DNA of 64,000 nt from Plasmodium brasilianum (taxonomy: Eukaryota; Apicomplexa; Aconoidasida; Haemosporida; Plasmodiidae): contig NW_027122925.1 in assembly GCF_023973825.1 (NCBI RefSeq), positions 62,001 to 126,000 of the forward strand, in the 5' to 3' direction. Both the position numbers and the translations under genes were made by a program. Below are positions 1-11,814 of this stretch, piece after piece; positions within the stretch are counted from its first letter, which is position 1; the number at the start of each line of letters is the position of its first letter. A model generated the notes under the pieces. It was not told the origin of the DNA, ran no database searches, and saw only the letters and a list, made by a program, of their open reading frames with translations.

Positions 1-913
1 AAAAGTGATAGTATAAGTCCTGGACAAATTTTTTCTAATACTAAATATAATTCTTTAGATATTTCTAATACTAATTTTATTGCATTATGTCAACAGATTA
101 GTAGATATTTTATTGAAATTAAGGATAAATATTATTCCGATAATCTCAAATGTCGTAAATACTTGAATTACCTGATAAATTCAGAAAAAAAAAAAAAAAA
201 AAGAACAATAGTTACATTTGGTTTAACCCCTTTAGAGATGTTTCGTCTAAATTAGATAATATATGCATATAAGAAATAAAAGAAATTGATACTGAACCTT
301 TAACAAATCTTGAATAAATATACGGTTATTATTAAGATTTTAGCAAATTTAATGATAAAAAACAGGATTCTGGTGATATAATTTGTGGTAATATTAAGAA
401 ATGTTATAACCTTTACAAGAATAATTGTAAAAAACATCAAAAATGTAGTTAAAATGCTTTTTGCGTGGATTTAATCAATTGTAAAAAAGTATTTGATAAT
501 AAAATTCACAAGGTAGCTCCTTGTACTGGTTTATCACATATTTATCACCTATGCAAGTAAAATATATATTTTCTGTCAGTTTATCCAGAACGGTCGAATT
601 GCTAGCAACATTCTCTTTATTTTTTTTATATAAAGTTAAAAAAAAATTATAGTTAATAACGTGAATATTCTAATACAATGAATATGCCCATTTTCACAAA
701 AATTTACAAGCACAAAACATTAATATATTTAGGTATATATACATGTTTTGTTTCATATAGTTTACTTTATTGAAATCATGCTTATATAATAGCTTAGTTA
801 TGAAAAAAATAGTTGAACTTAAAGAAAAAAGAGAATCCTTACAAAATATATATTAAGTATTAGATAGAAAATTTAAAGGAAGTTCTCATAGTATAGGATA
901 TCAACCACAATGA
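1..913 (+). pseudogene. Decayed PIR-family gene, 3' part (left edge cut)
   Basis: This is the remnant of a Plasmodium interspersed repeat (PIR) gene, the large variant family exported to or displayed at the infected red-cell surface. Positions 1-240 read as degenerate PIR exon 2, including a CRKYLNYLI-like stretch, and then run into a long A tract and several stops. Near 515-600 is the usual Cys-containing segment before the membrane span (CTGLSHIYHL). A hydrophobic remnant ending in LYFFYIK-like residues lies near 600-640. The last exon can be placed at 761-913 after a TAG acceptor. It starts with FTLLKSCL where FTPFGSWL is usual and ends with SHSIGYQPQ before TGA, the typical PIR tail. An in-frame TAA at 854-856 breaks it. 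The 5' part lies outside the window. It aligns with the second pir remnant at 6342-7315. Confidence 0.75.
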
Positions 914-3614
914 GATCCTTGATATGAAAACTACAGTTTATATTATTTGCAATACAAAATCTAATACTCGGTGGTGCAAAAGTTACATATATGAGGATAT
1001 TTCTTAATAAATAGATAAAAAAAATTAGAAATGTATACAAGCGCATAAAAATTAAAAAAAATAACACAGCAATTATTCAAACAAAGGGTTAACATAAATA
1101 CAGTACTACTGTTTGAGTCAGTAGAAAAAGGTCCACTTATATATGAATTTTTCATTAGAATAAAAACCACATAATTTTAGTGTATAAATATATAGCACAA
1201 GATTGTGAAATGAATAATGATATTATTACACATTAATATATAGAAGCGTTTATTAAAGTAGTATTAATGTGAAAAGAAAAGAATCAAAAGTTTTAAAAAA
1301 AACACCAGTAATATTATTGTGCAAATAAAAAAATAAAATTCATAAAATAAAAACATTATTCAAAAGTTTAAAAGAATATATATATATTATTTATATCTTT
1401 AAAGTTTCATTATCATTTATCTATTTGCCGATAAACAGAATTAAAAATTTAAAATATGTAAAAATTATAGTATTGTTGTTTTTGTATGGTATTTATTCTA
1501 TGTAACATTGTAAAAATGTTATTTATATATGCATTTAAGAGATATTTATTCTACTCAATGACTAATTTATATAGGAAAACTCTTAATATTTAGTTTATAA
1601 TTCATATATATGTTCTTCCTAAGCATTATACTTAATTTTCCTTTTCTCCTCTAATATATTTTATGCATATAACATCCAAAGTAATAAGTAAATCTATATA
1701 TGATAAATAAAAAACATATATAAATTTATTATACAATTATAAAAATTACACTAAGGTAAATTATAAAAGTAACAAATCGCATATATATTACTATAATTCA
1801 TTTTTATTTACTTTATAGTAAGGAAAAAATACGACAATTGCTTCCTTAAATGTAATATCATGTATCATTATAGTACCTTAAGAATAAATAAAATTGAACA
1901 GAAATCTACTTTTGTTCATGTTTCTAATAGAATTCCACTATTATGATCTCCGAGGAACACATTATTATACATATTATATTTTAAAAATTCAGTCTCTTTT
2001 TTTATTACATGTAAAAATTTCAGATTCTGTTCTAATAATCATATTAGTAATTTCAGAACGAGTATTAATTTTAATGATTTTGCATAGTCATGTATTATCT
2101 TAAGTTTTTCCATAAATCTGCAATTTTATTATTAATTTAAATATGGAATTTATCAGATTATGTGTAATGTTAAATTCAAAATAATTAAACAAACAATATT
2201 TATCGTTGAAATTATTTCACGTTATAGAAACATTAAAGTTTTCATATTAAAAAAAAACATAGTAATATTTTTACAATAAGGAGATACTCAATTTTATTTT
2301 TCATAAAATTTTTTTTATAGTAATTATAAATTTAATGAGGAAAAGAGATCTCAGCATATTGTTGAAGTTTGTTACATATACAGAAACACTATTTTGTTTA
2401 TTATACTTTTTTAAACGTTGTTTTTATTTTTACTATGTAATATATATTTAAACATTTTGTGCTTCAAAATGTTCATGATAAAAAAAAATAAAAATATTAA
2501 TATAACATTTCTTTCCTAATCAATATATATAATATCATTTGGAAATATTTTTAACACAACATATATAAACTAGTTAGTTAATCAACAAATTCAACATATT
2601 ATTAATAATTTATTTTTTATAGAAGAGTAATTTCAGAAAAAAAAAAGATGCTTTATTTAATATATTTAAATTATAATATATAAACTAAAAACTTTTATTA
2701 CAGATTAAAAAAGTATTTTAAAAATTCATATTTCATTCCTATTACCTTTTTTTTTATGTATATAAATAAAAAAATATATATCTCAATTTTGTAAATGTCT
2801 AAAGTTTATTTATTTTTTTTTTTTTAACATAACTAGTTGTATATTTGATAATATATATAAATTAATAAATTAAAATTGTTATAGTAGCAAAATTAAAATA
2901 TTAACCATACATCCTAATCTCAGAACCCTATATAAAAACCAAATTATTTTATTATATATTTACAATTTTATATTTTTACCATGAAAAAGGTATAAGGTAT
3001 ATTAAAATGTATCTTAAGTAAATATATTTTTGGTAATGTATTTTCAAAAAAAACTAATTTTGTAAAATACATATAAAGTCCAATTTTATGTTTATAAAAA
3101 ACATATACACATATACAGAACAAAATAAACTTCTCTTCATTATAAACCAAAAAGACATTTTTCTAATTAGGCAATCAAATAATCATTTTAATCTACAAAA
3201 TGATAAAAAAATATAAAGCAGTATTTTCTTTGTAACTTAAATATAAATTAACATGGTAAATTACTGAAATTATATAAGTTGTCGTATTATATATTGATGA
3301 ATACCTACAAATATGTATTTTAAATAAAATTCAGATGAAATTCACAAATATATATACCAGGGAATAATTTTTAGTTATGAGGGAACACTAGTTCATAATA
3401 CAAATTGAAAAACATTAAAACATTTAAATTTATAATAAGACTAATAACAATATACATTACAGCTGTATATAAATCTTACTACGTATACGTTGTTCAACAT
3501 GTAAAAATTATGCTATTGTGGGTATATTTATTAAGTCTATTACTGAGAAAATATATATTTCTTTTCATGGCGAAAAATTTTTTATAGAAAGAAACATAAA
3601 TACTCTTATTCATT
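914..3614. other. Non-coding, duplicated at 7316-9440
   Basis: Very A/T-rich spacer between the pir remnant and fam-l. Short open frames here have no family signature or codon character. The left two kilobases align with sequence downstream of the second pir remnant. Clear anchors are 2275-2365 with 8701-8790 (an ATAAGGA..TAGT..TCGATTTTATTTT-like stretch) and 2888-2910 with 9340-9365 (AAATTAAAATATTAACCATAC). I see no RNA gene or other structure. Confidence 0.5.
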
Positions 3615-4576
3615 TTACCTTTTACGGTACTTAATTTTTTCATATTTTTTAACTTTTTTGTGGTAATAAACGATTCTTGATATAATTATGATACAATATA
3701 TAATGAAGGGTATGACGTAAAATAGATTGAAAAGAAGTGGTATGGTATAACAACACTTACCACTATCTCTAGCTGATGGATGCTTATAACCTAATAACGA
3801 TTTTAAGAATGATCCCTCCAAATAACTACCTATATTTTTGGACCAACCACTTGAAAAGCTCTTCAATATATCAACTAACCCCCATACAAGGCCATAACTA
3901 CCACAGTAATCTAATACAAATGACAACGATAAAAATATGAAAAATATTAAAGTTGGAGCAAGTTCCGATGCCAGTTTTTTACGTATAATTTTTTTATAAA
4001 TCTTATTACTAATTGTTCTGTTATTTTTAAGAAAATCTTCATAATCAAGTTCTTTGAATATTTTTTTTTCTAAACGAGAATATTTTTTTGTTTCAAATAT
4101 ATAACATCTATTTTTATTAGCATGTTTATTCCTTCCAACATTATTCAGTGAACTTCCATTTGGTTGCATCGATGTTCTTGTGGCCGCTTTTTTATTATTA
4201 GATATATATATTTGTTCGTTTAATTCATTATTTGGTATCTCATTTTTTAACTCTACAATGCATAAATTCTTATCGCATTTACGTTTTGCCAGCAATCGAA
4301 AAGTCCCATTTAATTTACTGTCTAGTTTGTAGTTATCATCCAAGTATTTGATAAAGATATTCTATAAACGTAAAGTAAATATTTATCATACATAAGATTA
4401 AATAATCTCATGATACAAAATAGCATTGATATAAAGTAAACTCAAAAAATATGAATAAAAAATAAAAACTTCTAATAACATTTTTATACCACATCTTTGT
4501 AAAAATAGCATATCAAAGATAAAAGTACAAAAGTAGAAATTTCAATCAAAAAAAATAGCTTCATTTTTTGTTTCAT
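3615..4576 (-). CDS. fam-l exported membrane protein, intact
   Basis: Predicted two-exon fam-l protein of 277 residues; its molecular function is unknown, and the family is thought to be exported into the infected red cell. Exon 1 is 4576-4490 (29 codons, MKQKMKLFFLIEIS then a hydrophobic stretch, serving as a recessed signal). The phase-0 intron is 4489-4362 (128 bp, GTATAA...ATAG), and exon 2 is 4361-3615. A PEXEL-like RLLAK lies at residues 51-55. The family block FETKKYSRLEKKIFKELDY follows, then NNRTISNKIYKKII. Membrane segments lie near 164-182 and 236-257. The tail YYHKKVKKYEKIKYRKR is lysine-rich and probably cytosolic. The loop between the membrane segments is about 50 residues with a CC pair. 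Reading exon 2 alone hides the start, because its first codons precede a TTG. It has no fam-m partner next to it. The fam-l name is from family memory; the exon structure is seen directly. Confidence 0.87.
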
Positions 4577-4676
4577 AATATATATATTTAATATTTCAAT
4601 ATATCAAGGTAATAGATAACAATAATATAATATACATTTCATAAAAAAGGATATTATAATTATTTATTTAGTTCGT

Positions 4677-4697
4677 TATTATTATTATTATTATTAT
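4677..4697. repeat. ATT trinucleotide microsatellite
   Basis: A run of seven consecutive ATT units just upstream of exon 1 of the fam-l gene, followed by a T tract. Simple replication-slippage repeat. Confidence 0.9.
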
Positions 4698-4975
4698 TTT
4701 TTCGTAAAAGGTGAATAGTATATATGTATTCTGTTATTTTTTACAAAAGACGCAAAGAAAATTAACATTAAAAATATATTATAATGTTTTTATTTTAATC
4801 CTGGCTTTAAAAAGGTAATTTGAATTAGAATAATATCATTCGAATTCAATAACAAATATTCAAAATATATAAATTATCTATTTAATACATTAAGTTAAGT
4901 AATTATTTAGTAATTATTTTAAATATAAAATAAAGAATATAATATTTGATTTCTTAATATATTGAATATATACCT

Positions 4976-5012
4976 AATATAGAGAATATAGAGAATACTT
5001 TGCGCTATATTT
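4976..5012 (-). promoter_or_regulatory. Conserved upstream element of fam-l (3615-4576)
   Basis: The sequence TATAGAGAATATAGAGAATA, followed by TTTGCGCTATAT, lies about 400 bp upstream of the ATG at 4576. It is one of eight related copies, each at nearly the same distance from a fam-type start codon. The role (promoter or transcription-factor site) is inferred from position and conservation only. Confidence 0.5.
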
Positions 5013-6341
5013 TTTTAAAAATATTACTGTTTTAATTGATATACATATATTATAAATTTTAACATTAAAATTATATTTTTGGAATAATTTTTATATAAAA
5101 AATATTAAATTCTAATGTCGCTGTTTTTACCATAGTATCTGTATAATTACATTAAGAATACATAAACATTACTATATTGTTTACCAATTTATTTTGTAAT
5201 AAATATTTAAATAATTCTCATATAATATTATTAAATAAACTATTATTCAGTTGCAATAATAATATAATAAATGTATATTTTTCTCTATTTATAAAATTCC
5301 TTAATACTCAAATTAGTTATCCCACACATAACTAACCACTACAAATTAAACTTGAATTATAAGTTCTTGCATATATATTAATAATAACCTGAATCTAAAC
5401 GGACAAGTGTCACATATGTGTGAATGTCATATATAGAAAAGAATATTATTTCATAAAATATTATATCTTTTAAAATTAATTAATATAAAATAAAAATAAT
5501 TAAAAAAACATTAAAATATTTATTTACAAGATTTCCAATTTTTATATATGCATAAATTAAATATATTGATATTAAGATATCTCTCTCCAGATATATCTTT
5601 TAAAAAATTTGAATAACTTATGTTTTTTCATTTTATAAGTTACATGTTTTCAAAAATATTTACCATGTTATTAATAAATCAATTATTTATCTAAAGTGAG
5701 GTTTCAGTATAAGCTTAAAGTAAAGCAGCTTTAACAAAATTTGCGTTTAATAATGTTAAAATTCCATAAATAAATTTCATGCAAAACCATATAATTTATC
5801 TTTATTGACAAAATAAATATTAACATTTAAATTATAATATGTTAGATGTCCAAACATTGATAAAAACACTATAATCATTTTATGATCTATCTATACGTAT
5901 AACACTCATATTCTTTAAAATTTATATTATTTTAAAGAACATTAAATTTTGTAAAAATTCCAAGACATTAATAGAATATATTTATAATTATTCACGTATT
6001 AATATTTCTACTGTTCTTTAGGTTAACGCACGAGTAAAAAAAATAATAATAGGAAAAATTTATAAACAAGCATATATATAATAATGTTATACAGGTAGTG
6101 TATTTATTCATAAAATTTATTTACATTTAATTTAGAAGTTAATTAATTTTCATTATAAATATATTATTAATTTTTAATGAAGTAGTTATTAATATATACA
6201 GAATAAAATAAGTAACTGCTGTATTATGTATGTTAATATCAAACTAATTTTATTTTAAAAAATGAATTCTATTAGTGGAGTCAAAAACATACAAGTATAT
6301 TATAAACTTAATATCATTTTTTTTTATATATAGTAAAATTC
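5013..6341. other. Non-coding spacer
   Basis: A/T-rich sequence between the upstream region of fam-l and the second pir remnant. A run of A near 5500 falls about 920 bp upstream of the fam-l ATG, roughly where other fam genes have a poly-A block. No supported gene. Confidence 0.5.
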
Positions 6342-7315
6342 TATGACATTATATCTTAAACATAAAAAGGAAATAGTAGATCCTATTTCAGATGTTCAAA
6401 AAGACACGGGTAAAAGTGCTAAAAATCCAGGACAGAAATGTAGCAGTAGTTGAAATAACGAATTTATAATATCAAGTCTAGATACTGTTGGATATTTAAA
6501 TGTACTAATAGAACAATATAAATCTTATAGCATCAAAAATTATAAAGATTTGAATTACCTGATAATCGCTTAAAAAAAATATAGTAAGAATGCCACTTAA
6601 TTTTCAGATATAAAATAAATTTCCGTCCCAATTAAATAATATATTCGTGCAATAGTTTAAAAATATTGATACAGAAATTTTAAAAAACTCTAAGTACTAT
6701 ACAGTTATGATAATGCTTCTAACAATTTTAATGGGCAATATTTTGATTCTAATGATAACTATTGTATACATATTAAAAATTCCTTTGACTTTTTTATTCA
6801 ACATTACGATCAATTCCAAAAAAAAGTTAAAAACTTTTTTTGTAAAGAATTAAACAATTTTAAAGAAATATATAATAATATAATGTGTAATGTAACTTCT
6901 TGTCCTGGTGTACCACAAATTTACCACCTACTAAAATAGATTATGTATTTGTTGCTAGCTATACAACATCTGCAATATTACTAACACCTTTCACCTTAAT
7001 TTTTTTATATAAGATTAATAAATATTATAATTAATAATGTGAATAACGTATCACAGTTCTTATAATTCATTATCACACAAAGTATTAAAAAAAATAAAAT
7101 AATACTTTTAATTACATATATATATCTTTTTTTTCATGTAGTTTACTCCAATGAAATCATATCTACGTAATCGTTTACAAAAAGAAAAACTAATTAAACT
7201 TAAAGAAGTCGAAAAAGAAGCAATAGAATCACCACAAAACACACATTATGAAGAAATTATAAATTATGAACGAAGTTTTCATAATATAGGCTATCAACCA
7301 CAATTATACACTTGA
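6342..7315 (+). pseudogene. Decayed PIR-family gene with intact last exon
   Basis: Second pir remnant, diverged from the one at 1-913. Exon 2 can be followed in pieces with many stops: SDVQKDTGKSAKNPGQKC near 6390-6450, a KNYKDLNYLI stretch near 6540, a CKELNNFKEIYNN stretch near 6845, and CPGVPQIYHLL at 6900, before a broken membrane span ending in FFYIR. The final exon at 7142-7315 follows a TAG acceptor and is fully open for 57 codons plus TGA. It begins FTPMKSYLRNRLQKEK and ends SFHNIGYQPQLYT, matching the usual PIR cytoplasmic tail. No usable start or full exon 2 remains, so it should not encode a working PIR, but it could be a template for gene conversion. Confidence 0.8.
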
Positions 7316-10030
7316 TACAAAAGTAGAGTTTATATTATTTTCATTAGAAAGTCGAACATTTATTCGTGTATATGTTACATATAAGAGGAAATTTATTAAT
7401 ACATAAGACAAAATAAAAATAAATAAATGAATACATGTGTGTAAAAATTACAAAAATAATGATGTAAATATATTTTAAAAAAAAGCATGACATAAATTCA
7501 ACTCTATGGTAAATGGCAGAAGCAGAAAAATTAACATTTGTATGAAATTTTTTTAAGAATGGAAAACAAATATTTTTAAAACATAAATATACAACACAAG
7601 ATTAATAAGAATATGCTGATTTTCATTTACATTTTTATGAAGTAATGTTTATTACATAAGTATTAAAAAGGGGGAGAAAAAGAAACAAAACAAAAGAATC
7701 AAATATAACAACAATAGTTTTATTACACAATAAAAAAACAATAACCTAAAATAAAAACATTAATGGAAAAGAAAAATAATAGATATTATTCAATTATAAC
7801 TAACATTATTTTAAGATTATATCATTATTTATTTTCTTACAATTAAGCTGAATTAAAAATTCAATCCAGAATACAACAATATTAATATTGCAGTCTTGAT
7901 TTTGTAGATGTTCTATGTGACAATGTATTAAGAATCTTTATGCAATGTGATAGGATAGGTTAATTTTAGTACTTCTCAAATATAAATGAAAATATTCATA
8001 TCCATTAATTAATAATTGATAAATATATTCCTCTCAAGCACAATTCTTAATTCTTTTTCTTTTTTAATACCATTTTATATATTTAACATCCAAGTAAATT
8101 AAACAAATAGGTACATGATAAATAAGAAATATATATAAATTTACCTTATAATTATCTATTTTTCTATAAATCATATTATAGTAACAAAATACATTATTCA
8201 TGTTCCTATATATTATTTTTATTTACTTCATACAAAAAGAAAAATAAGATAAATATTCCAATAAAAGTCACAGAAAGTAACACGAAATTATGGAAAGAAT
8301 CAAGAAAATTGAAATATAATTCTATATTACTTAAGGTTCCTCATACAATTCTACTTTATAGTCTCCATAGTACTTAATATATACATATTACTAAACGTAT
8401 GATATGTTATAAATGGAACACGCTTTTTCCATTATGTATATTTTCTAGGTATTGTTCTAATTTGTACATTAAAATTTTCAGAATGCTCACTCGTTTTTAT
8501 TATTTCACATAACAATGTATTACCTTGGATTGTATTTTATATCCGAATTTTATTTACTAACATACATATGACATTTTTCTAATTGTAATAAATACCACAT
8601 CGAAAAAAATAAAGAAAAAAATATATATTAAAGAAACTATATCACTTCATGGAAATTTTGGAATATTCTTATAAAAAGTATAAACCCAAATAATTTTTTA
8701 ATAAGGAAGTAGTCGATTTTATTTTACTTGATCATTTCTTTATAGTAATCATAAATTTAGTAGAGAAAAAGTGTTCAGCATATGGTCATACTTTAAATAA
8801 ATATAAAAACACTATTTGAATTGTTATATTTTTTTAATCATTGTCTTTAATTTTAATGTAAATATTTATAATAATATATATATATATATATATTCTAACA
8901 GTGTAATAATGCTCATAACAAAGAAAATTATAAAAATAATAAATTAACTCTTTATTATACATTTATTTATGCAGTATAAACTTATGTTATTTATAAAAAA
9001 ATTAATATATAAAAATTATTTTTTTTATTTCTCATCAGAATTCAATATATTTTAATCTATTATTTATAAAACAATTATATCAGTGAAAAAAACCTTGATT
9101 TCATATATATTTTAAATGTATATTATTAAAAGAAAAAAAGATTTTTGCAGATTAAAAGATGCTTTTAATATTTAAATTGTTCTTTAAACTTTTTTTCCTT
9201 TTTTTAGGTATATAAATAAAAAAAATATTTCAATTTCTTAGAATCTTGAAGTATATACTCTTCATTTTAAAAAAGAATTATATATTTAATTATGTAGATA
9301 CAATTATCATATAAAGAAAGAAAGTAACAAGAATAAAATTAAAATATTAACCATACTCAACTAGACTATGGATTCTACATAAAAGGATATTACATTATTA
9401 TATATTTATAACCTAATAATTATAATATTAAAAAAAAATAATATGTTTTTTAAAAATATATTTTAAAATAAATATATATAATATTATATGTATGATAAAT
9501 ATTATTTCCTAAAATAAACAATGAATTTCATTTTATTATAAATATATATATTTATACAACAAAGTACGTTCAATTCAATTCATAATTCCCTAAAAAAGGC
9601 ATATTTAGTTTTAAATTTAAACGTATAATTACTTTTTTTATTTACACAGGGTTTAATAATTTAAGTCTTGAAAAAAACGTAAAATAATAATTAGTATTAT
9701 TTTTTATAGTAGCAAATGTAATTTGGCACAATACATCAATAGATTTATACGGATCGGACTTCTATATATTAACTTTAAAAAACATATTTATATTTTTTTA
9801 AAAATAATGTAAAATATATAAATATATATATCACAACATGCTATTATAATTAAAAAAAACGTTAAAATATAGTGCAATCATTAAAAAATTCAAATTAATA
9901 AAACAATTAAAGGAATATATTTTTACTTTTGCTGGTTAACAAAGATATTAAGTGCATTTGGATATATGTAATCTAAGTAATTTATTGTTATGTGTGCTAT
10001 TTGTGTACATTATTTATGGTATTACAGATC
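7316..10030. other. Non-coding, duplicate of 914-2990
   Basis: A/T-rich spacer. Its first two kilobases are a diverged copy of 914-2990. A short TA repeat lies near 8876-8892. No supported gene was seen. Confidence 0.5.
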
Positions 10031-10911
10031 TTATTTATTATATTTAACTACCTTACGTAAAGAAGGATATGCCGTATTATTAATATCATACTTTTTTTCT
10101 AAAGCCTTTAAATGTTTTACAACTCTTCTTTGTATAAACAACATTGCTATTGCAACTACAAATGTTAATATATAGAATAACACAACAAATAGACCTATTT
10201 TATTAAATAAACTTATAACATTATTAACATCATATAAGTACCCCAATTGTCCTAAGACTATTAACGTGATACCAACTAGTACATGGGAGCTCCCTAAAAT
10301 AAAAATCCCAAGTAATTTTAATTTTATATCTTCCTTTAAAGATATAAAATCTTTAATCCATGAATTTCTAACTATATTTTTATAATATATTTTGTCAAAT
10401 ATTCTTTTTTTACAATATAAATTTCCTCGAATGTACATAGATGATTCATTTCTTTTAGGTAGCTTATAGTTTTCTGCACTTTTTAATGAAACTTTATCTG
10501 CCAATATATTTTTTTCTTCATTTATTTTTTCATTATTATATATATCTTTTTTTATGTACCTTCCATTATTTGGTATCACATCATTTATCCATATAGTATA
10601 TGGACGTTTCATCTGTTTACGTTTTGCTAGTAAACGATAAGTTATTTGACCTAATTTTCTAATATTGTCATACTTCTCATCTAAATATTTATTAAAGCTA
10701 CTCTGACAAAACAAGTAATACATGCATAATTTAAAAGAACAAATAATTTCATACTAACAAAATTATTAATATAAATAAAATGAGTATAATATTTATAATA
10801 CATATATCCATATTATTATCATACCATGTTATTGTTAAAATGATTTATCCATGTCAAAAGGATAAAAGAAAAAATTTTGATAAAAAATGGTAACTTAAAT
10901 TTTTCTTCCAT
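10031..10911 (-). CDS. Plasmodium exported protein, unknown function (fam-like leader)
   Basis: Two-exon gene predicted to encode 252 residues. Exon 1 is 10911-10825 (29 codons, MEEKFKLPFFIKIFS then a hydrophobic stretch ending HFNNNM). The phase-0 intron is 10824-10703 (122 bp, GTATGA...TCAG), and exon 2 is 10702-10031, beginning SSFNKYLDEKYDN. The leader, the PEXEL-like RLLAK at residues 52-56 and the following PNNG..KKDIYNNEK stretch are of fam-l/fam-m type. The C-terminal half has neither the ETKKYS block of fam-l nor the FDGKHFHFEKK block of fam-m. Instead it has NLYCKKRIFDKIYYKNIVR, which recalls other Plasmodium exported proteins with a C..KIFDKI motif. Membrane segments lie near 159-184 and 198-220. 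The tail ends VKHLKALEKKYD..SLRKVVKYNK. It occupies the place in the duplicated block that fam-l holds at 3615-4576. Function unknown. Confidence 0.82.
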
Positions 10912-11240
10912 GATTCAAAATTCTAATAATGTAATATATTCAGTGAGGAAATATTTAATAATAAAATAGTATTCTTCTAATTACAAAGAACATCATTTAT
11001 ATTTTTTTAATATTATTTCATAAACATTTAATTATAGTATGTAATTATAATGCATTTTACAATAAATAAAAAGGAATATAACTCTAAAAATATATTGTAA
11101 AATTATTATCTTAGTGTTAATTATAAACAAAATTACCTTTTGTATACATAATATAATACGCGCTAATTAATAATTATCCAAAGTATATATATTAGTTATT
11201 TAAAATATAAGTATATTTAAATAATTGTTTTTTATATTTT

Positions 11241-11260
11241 AAAAAAAAAAAAAAAAAAAA
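11241..11260. repeat. Poly-A tract (20)
   Basis: Uninterrupted homopolymer of 20 A upstream of the exported-protein gene and just below its conserved element. Confidence 0.95.
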
Positions 11261-11287
11261 TATATAAATATATCTAAATATTAAGTT

Positions 11288-11340
11288 TATATAGAATATA
11301 CAATTTACAGAATATAGATAATTTGTTTCTCTATTTATGA
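11288..11340 (-). promoter_or_regulatory. Conserved upstream element of exported gene 10031-10911
   Basis: The sequence TATAGAATATACAATTTACAG then AATATAGATAATTTG and TTCTCTATTTATGA lies about 380-430 bp upstream of the ATG at 10911. It is a looser copy of the element found upstream of the fam-l/fam-m genes. This suggests shared transcription control even though the C-terminal domain differs. Role inferred. Confidence 0.42.
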
Positions 11341-11744
11341 AGAGAATCATAAATAATCTTAACAATATTTTCCTTCTATTAATTATAATTTTATAAACAT
11401 TATATTATGGAAAAATTACTTATTATTAATAAAACATTAATTAATGTAAAAATATAATAATAATAAACGTTTTAACAAAAAAAAAATATAATATGTGCTA
11501 ATTTTTGTGTTATATATTTCATCCATTTATTTACTATGTAAATCTATGATTCTACTCATATTTTATAATATATTGAAAAAGCAAAATTTCTAATTACTAC
11601 TTAATAAGAAAAATATACATTTTAAAGGAAAATAATAAATGCTTCTTCTTTATTTTTGTAATGTACATTTTGAAGTTCATAACTTTTTAATGTAATTAAT
11701 TTATTCAATTACTTCTAAATGAAAAATTTTGAATGCGCTTAAAT

Positions 11745-11814
11745 TTTTTTTTTTCTAGTTCATTATGTATTTAGAAGAAATATTTGTATAATAAATAAGA
11801 AAAAAAAAAAAAAG
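11745..11814 (-). promoter_or_regulatory. Poly-T / TATTTAGAAGAAATAT / poly-A block
   Basis: A T run, then TATTTAGAAGAAATAT at 11768-11783, then a run of about 14 A. It lies about 850-900 bp upstream of the ATG at 10911. A matching block lies upstream of fam-l 54852-55881. It could act as a nucleosome-free spacer; function inferred. Confidence 0.35.
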
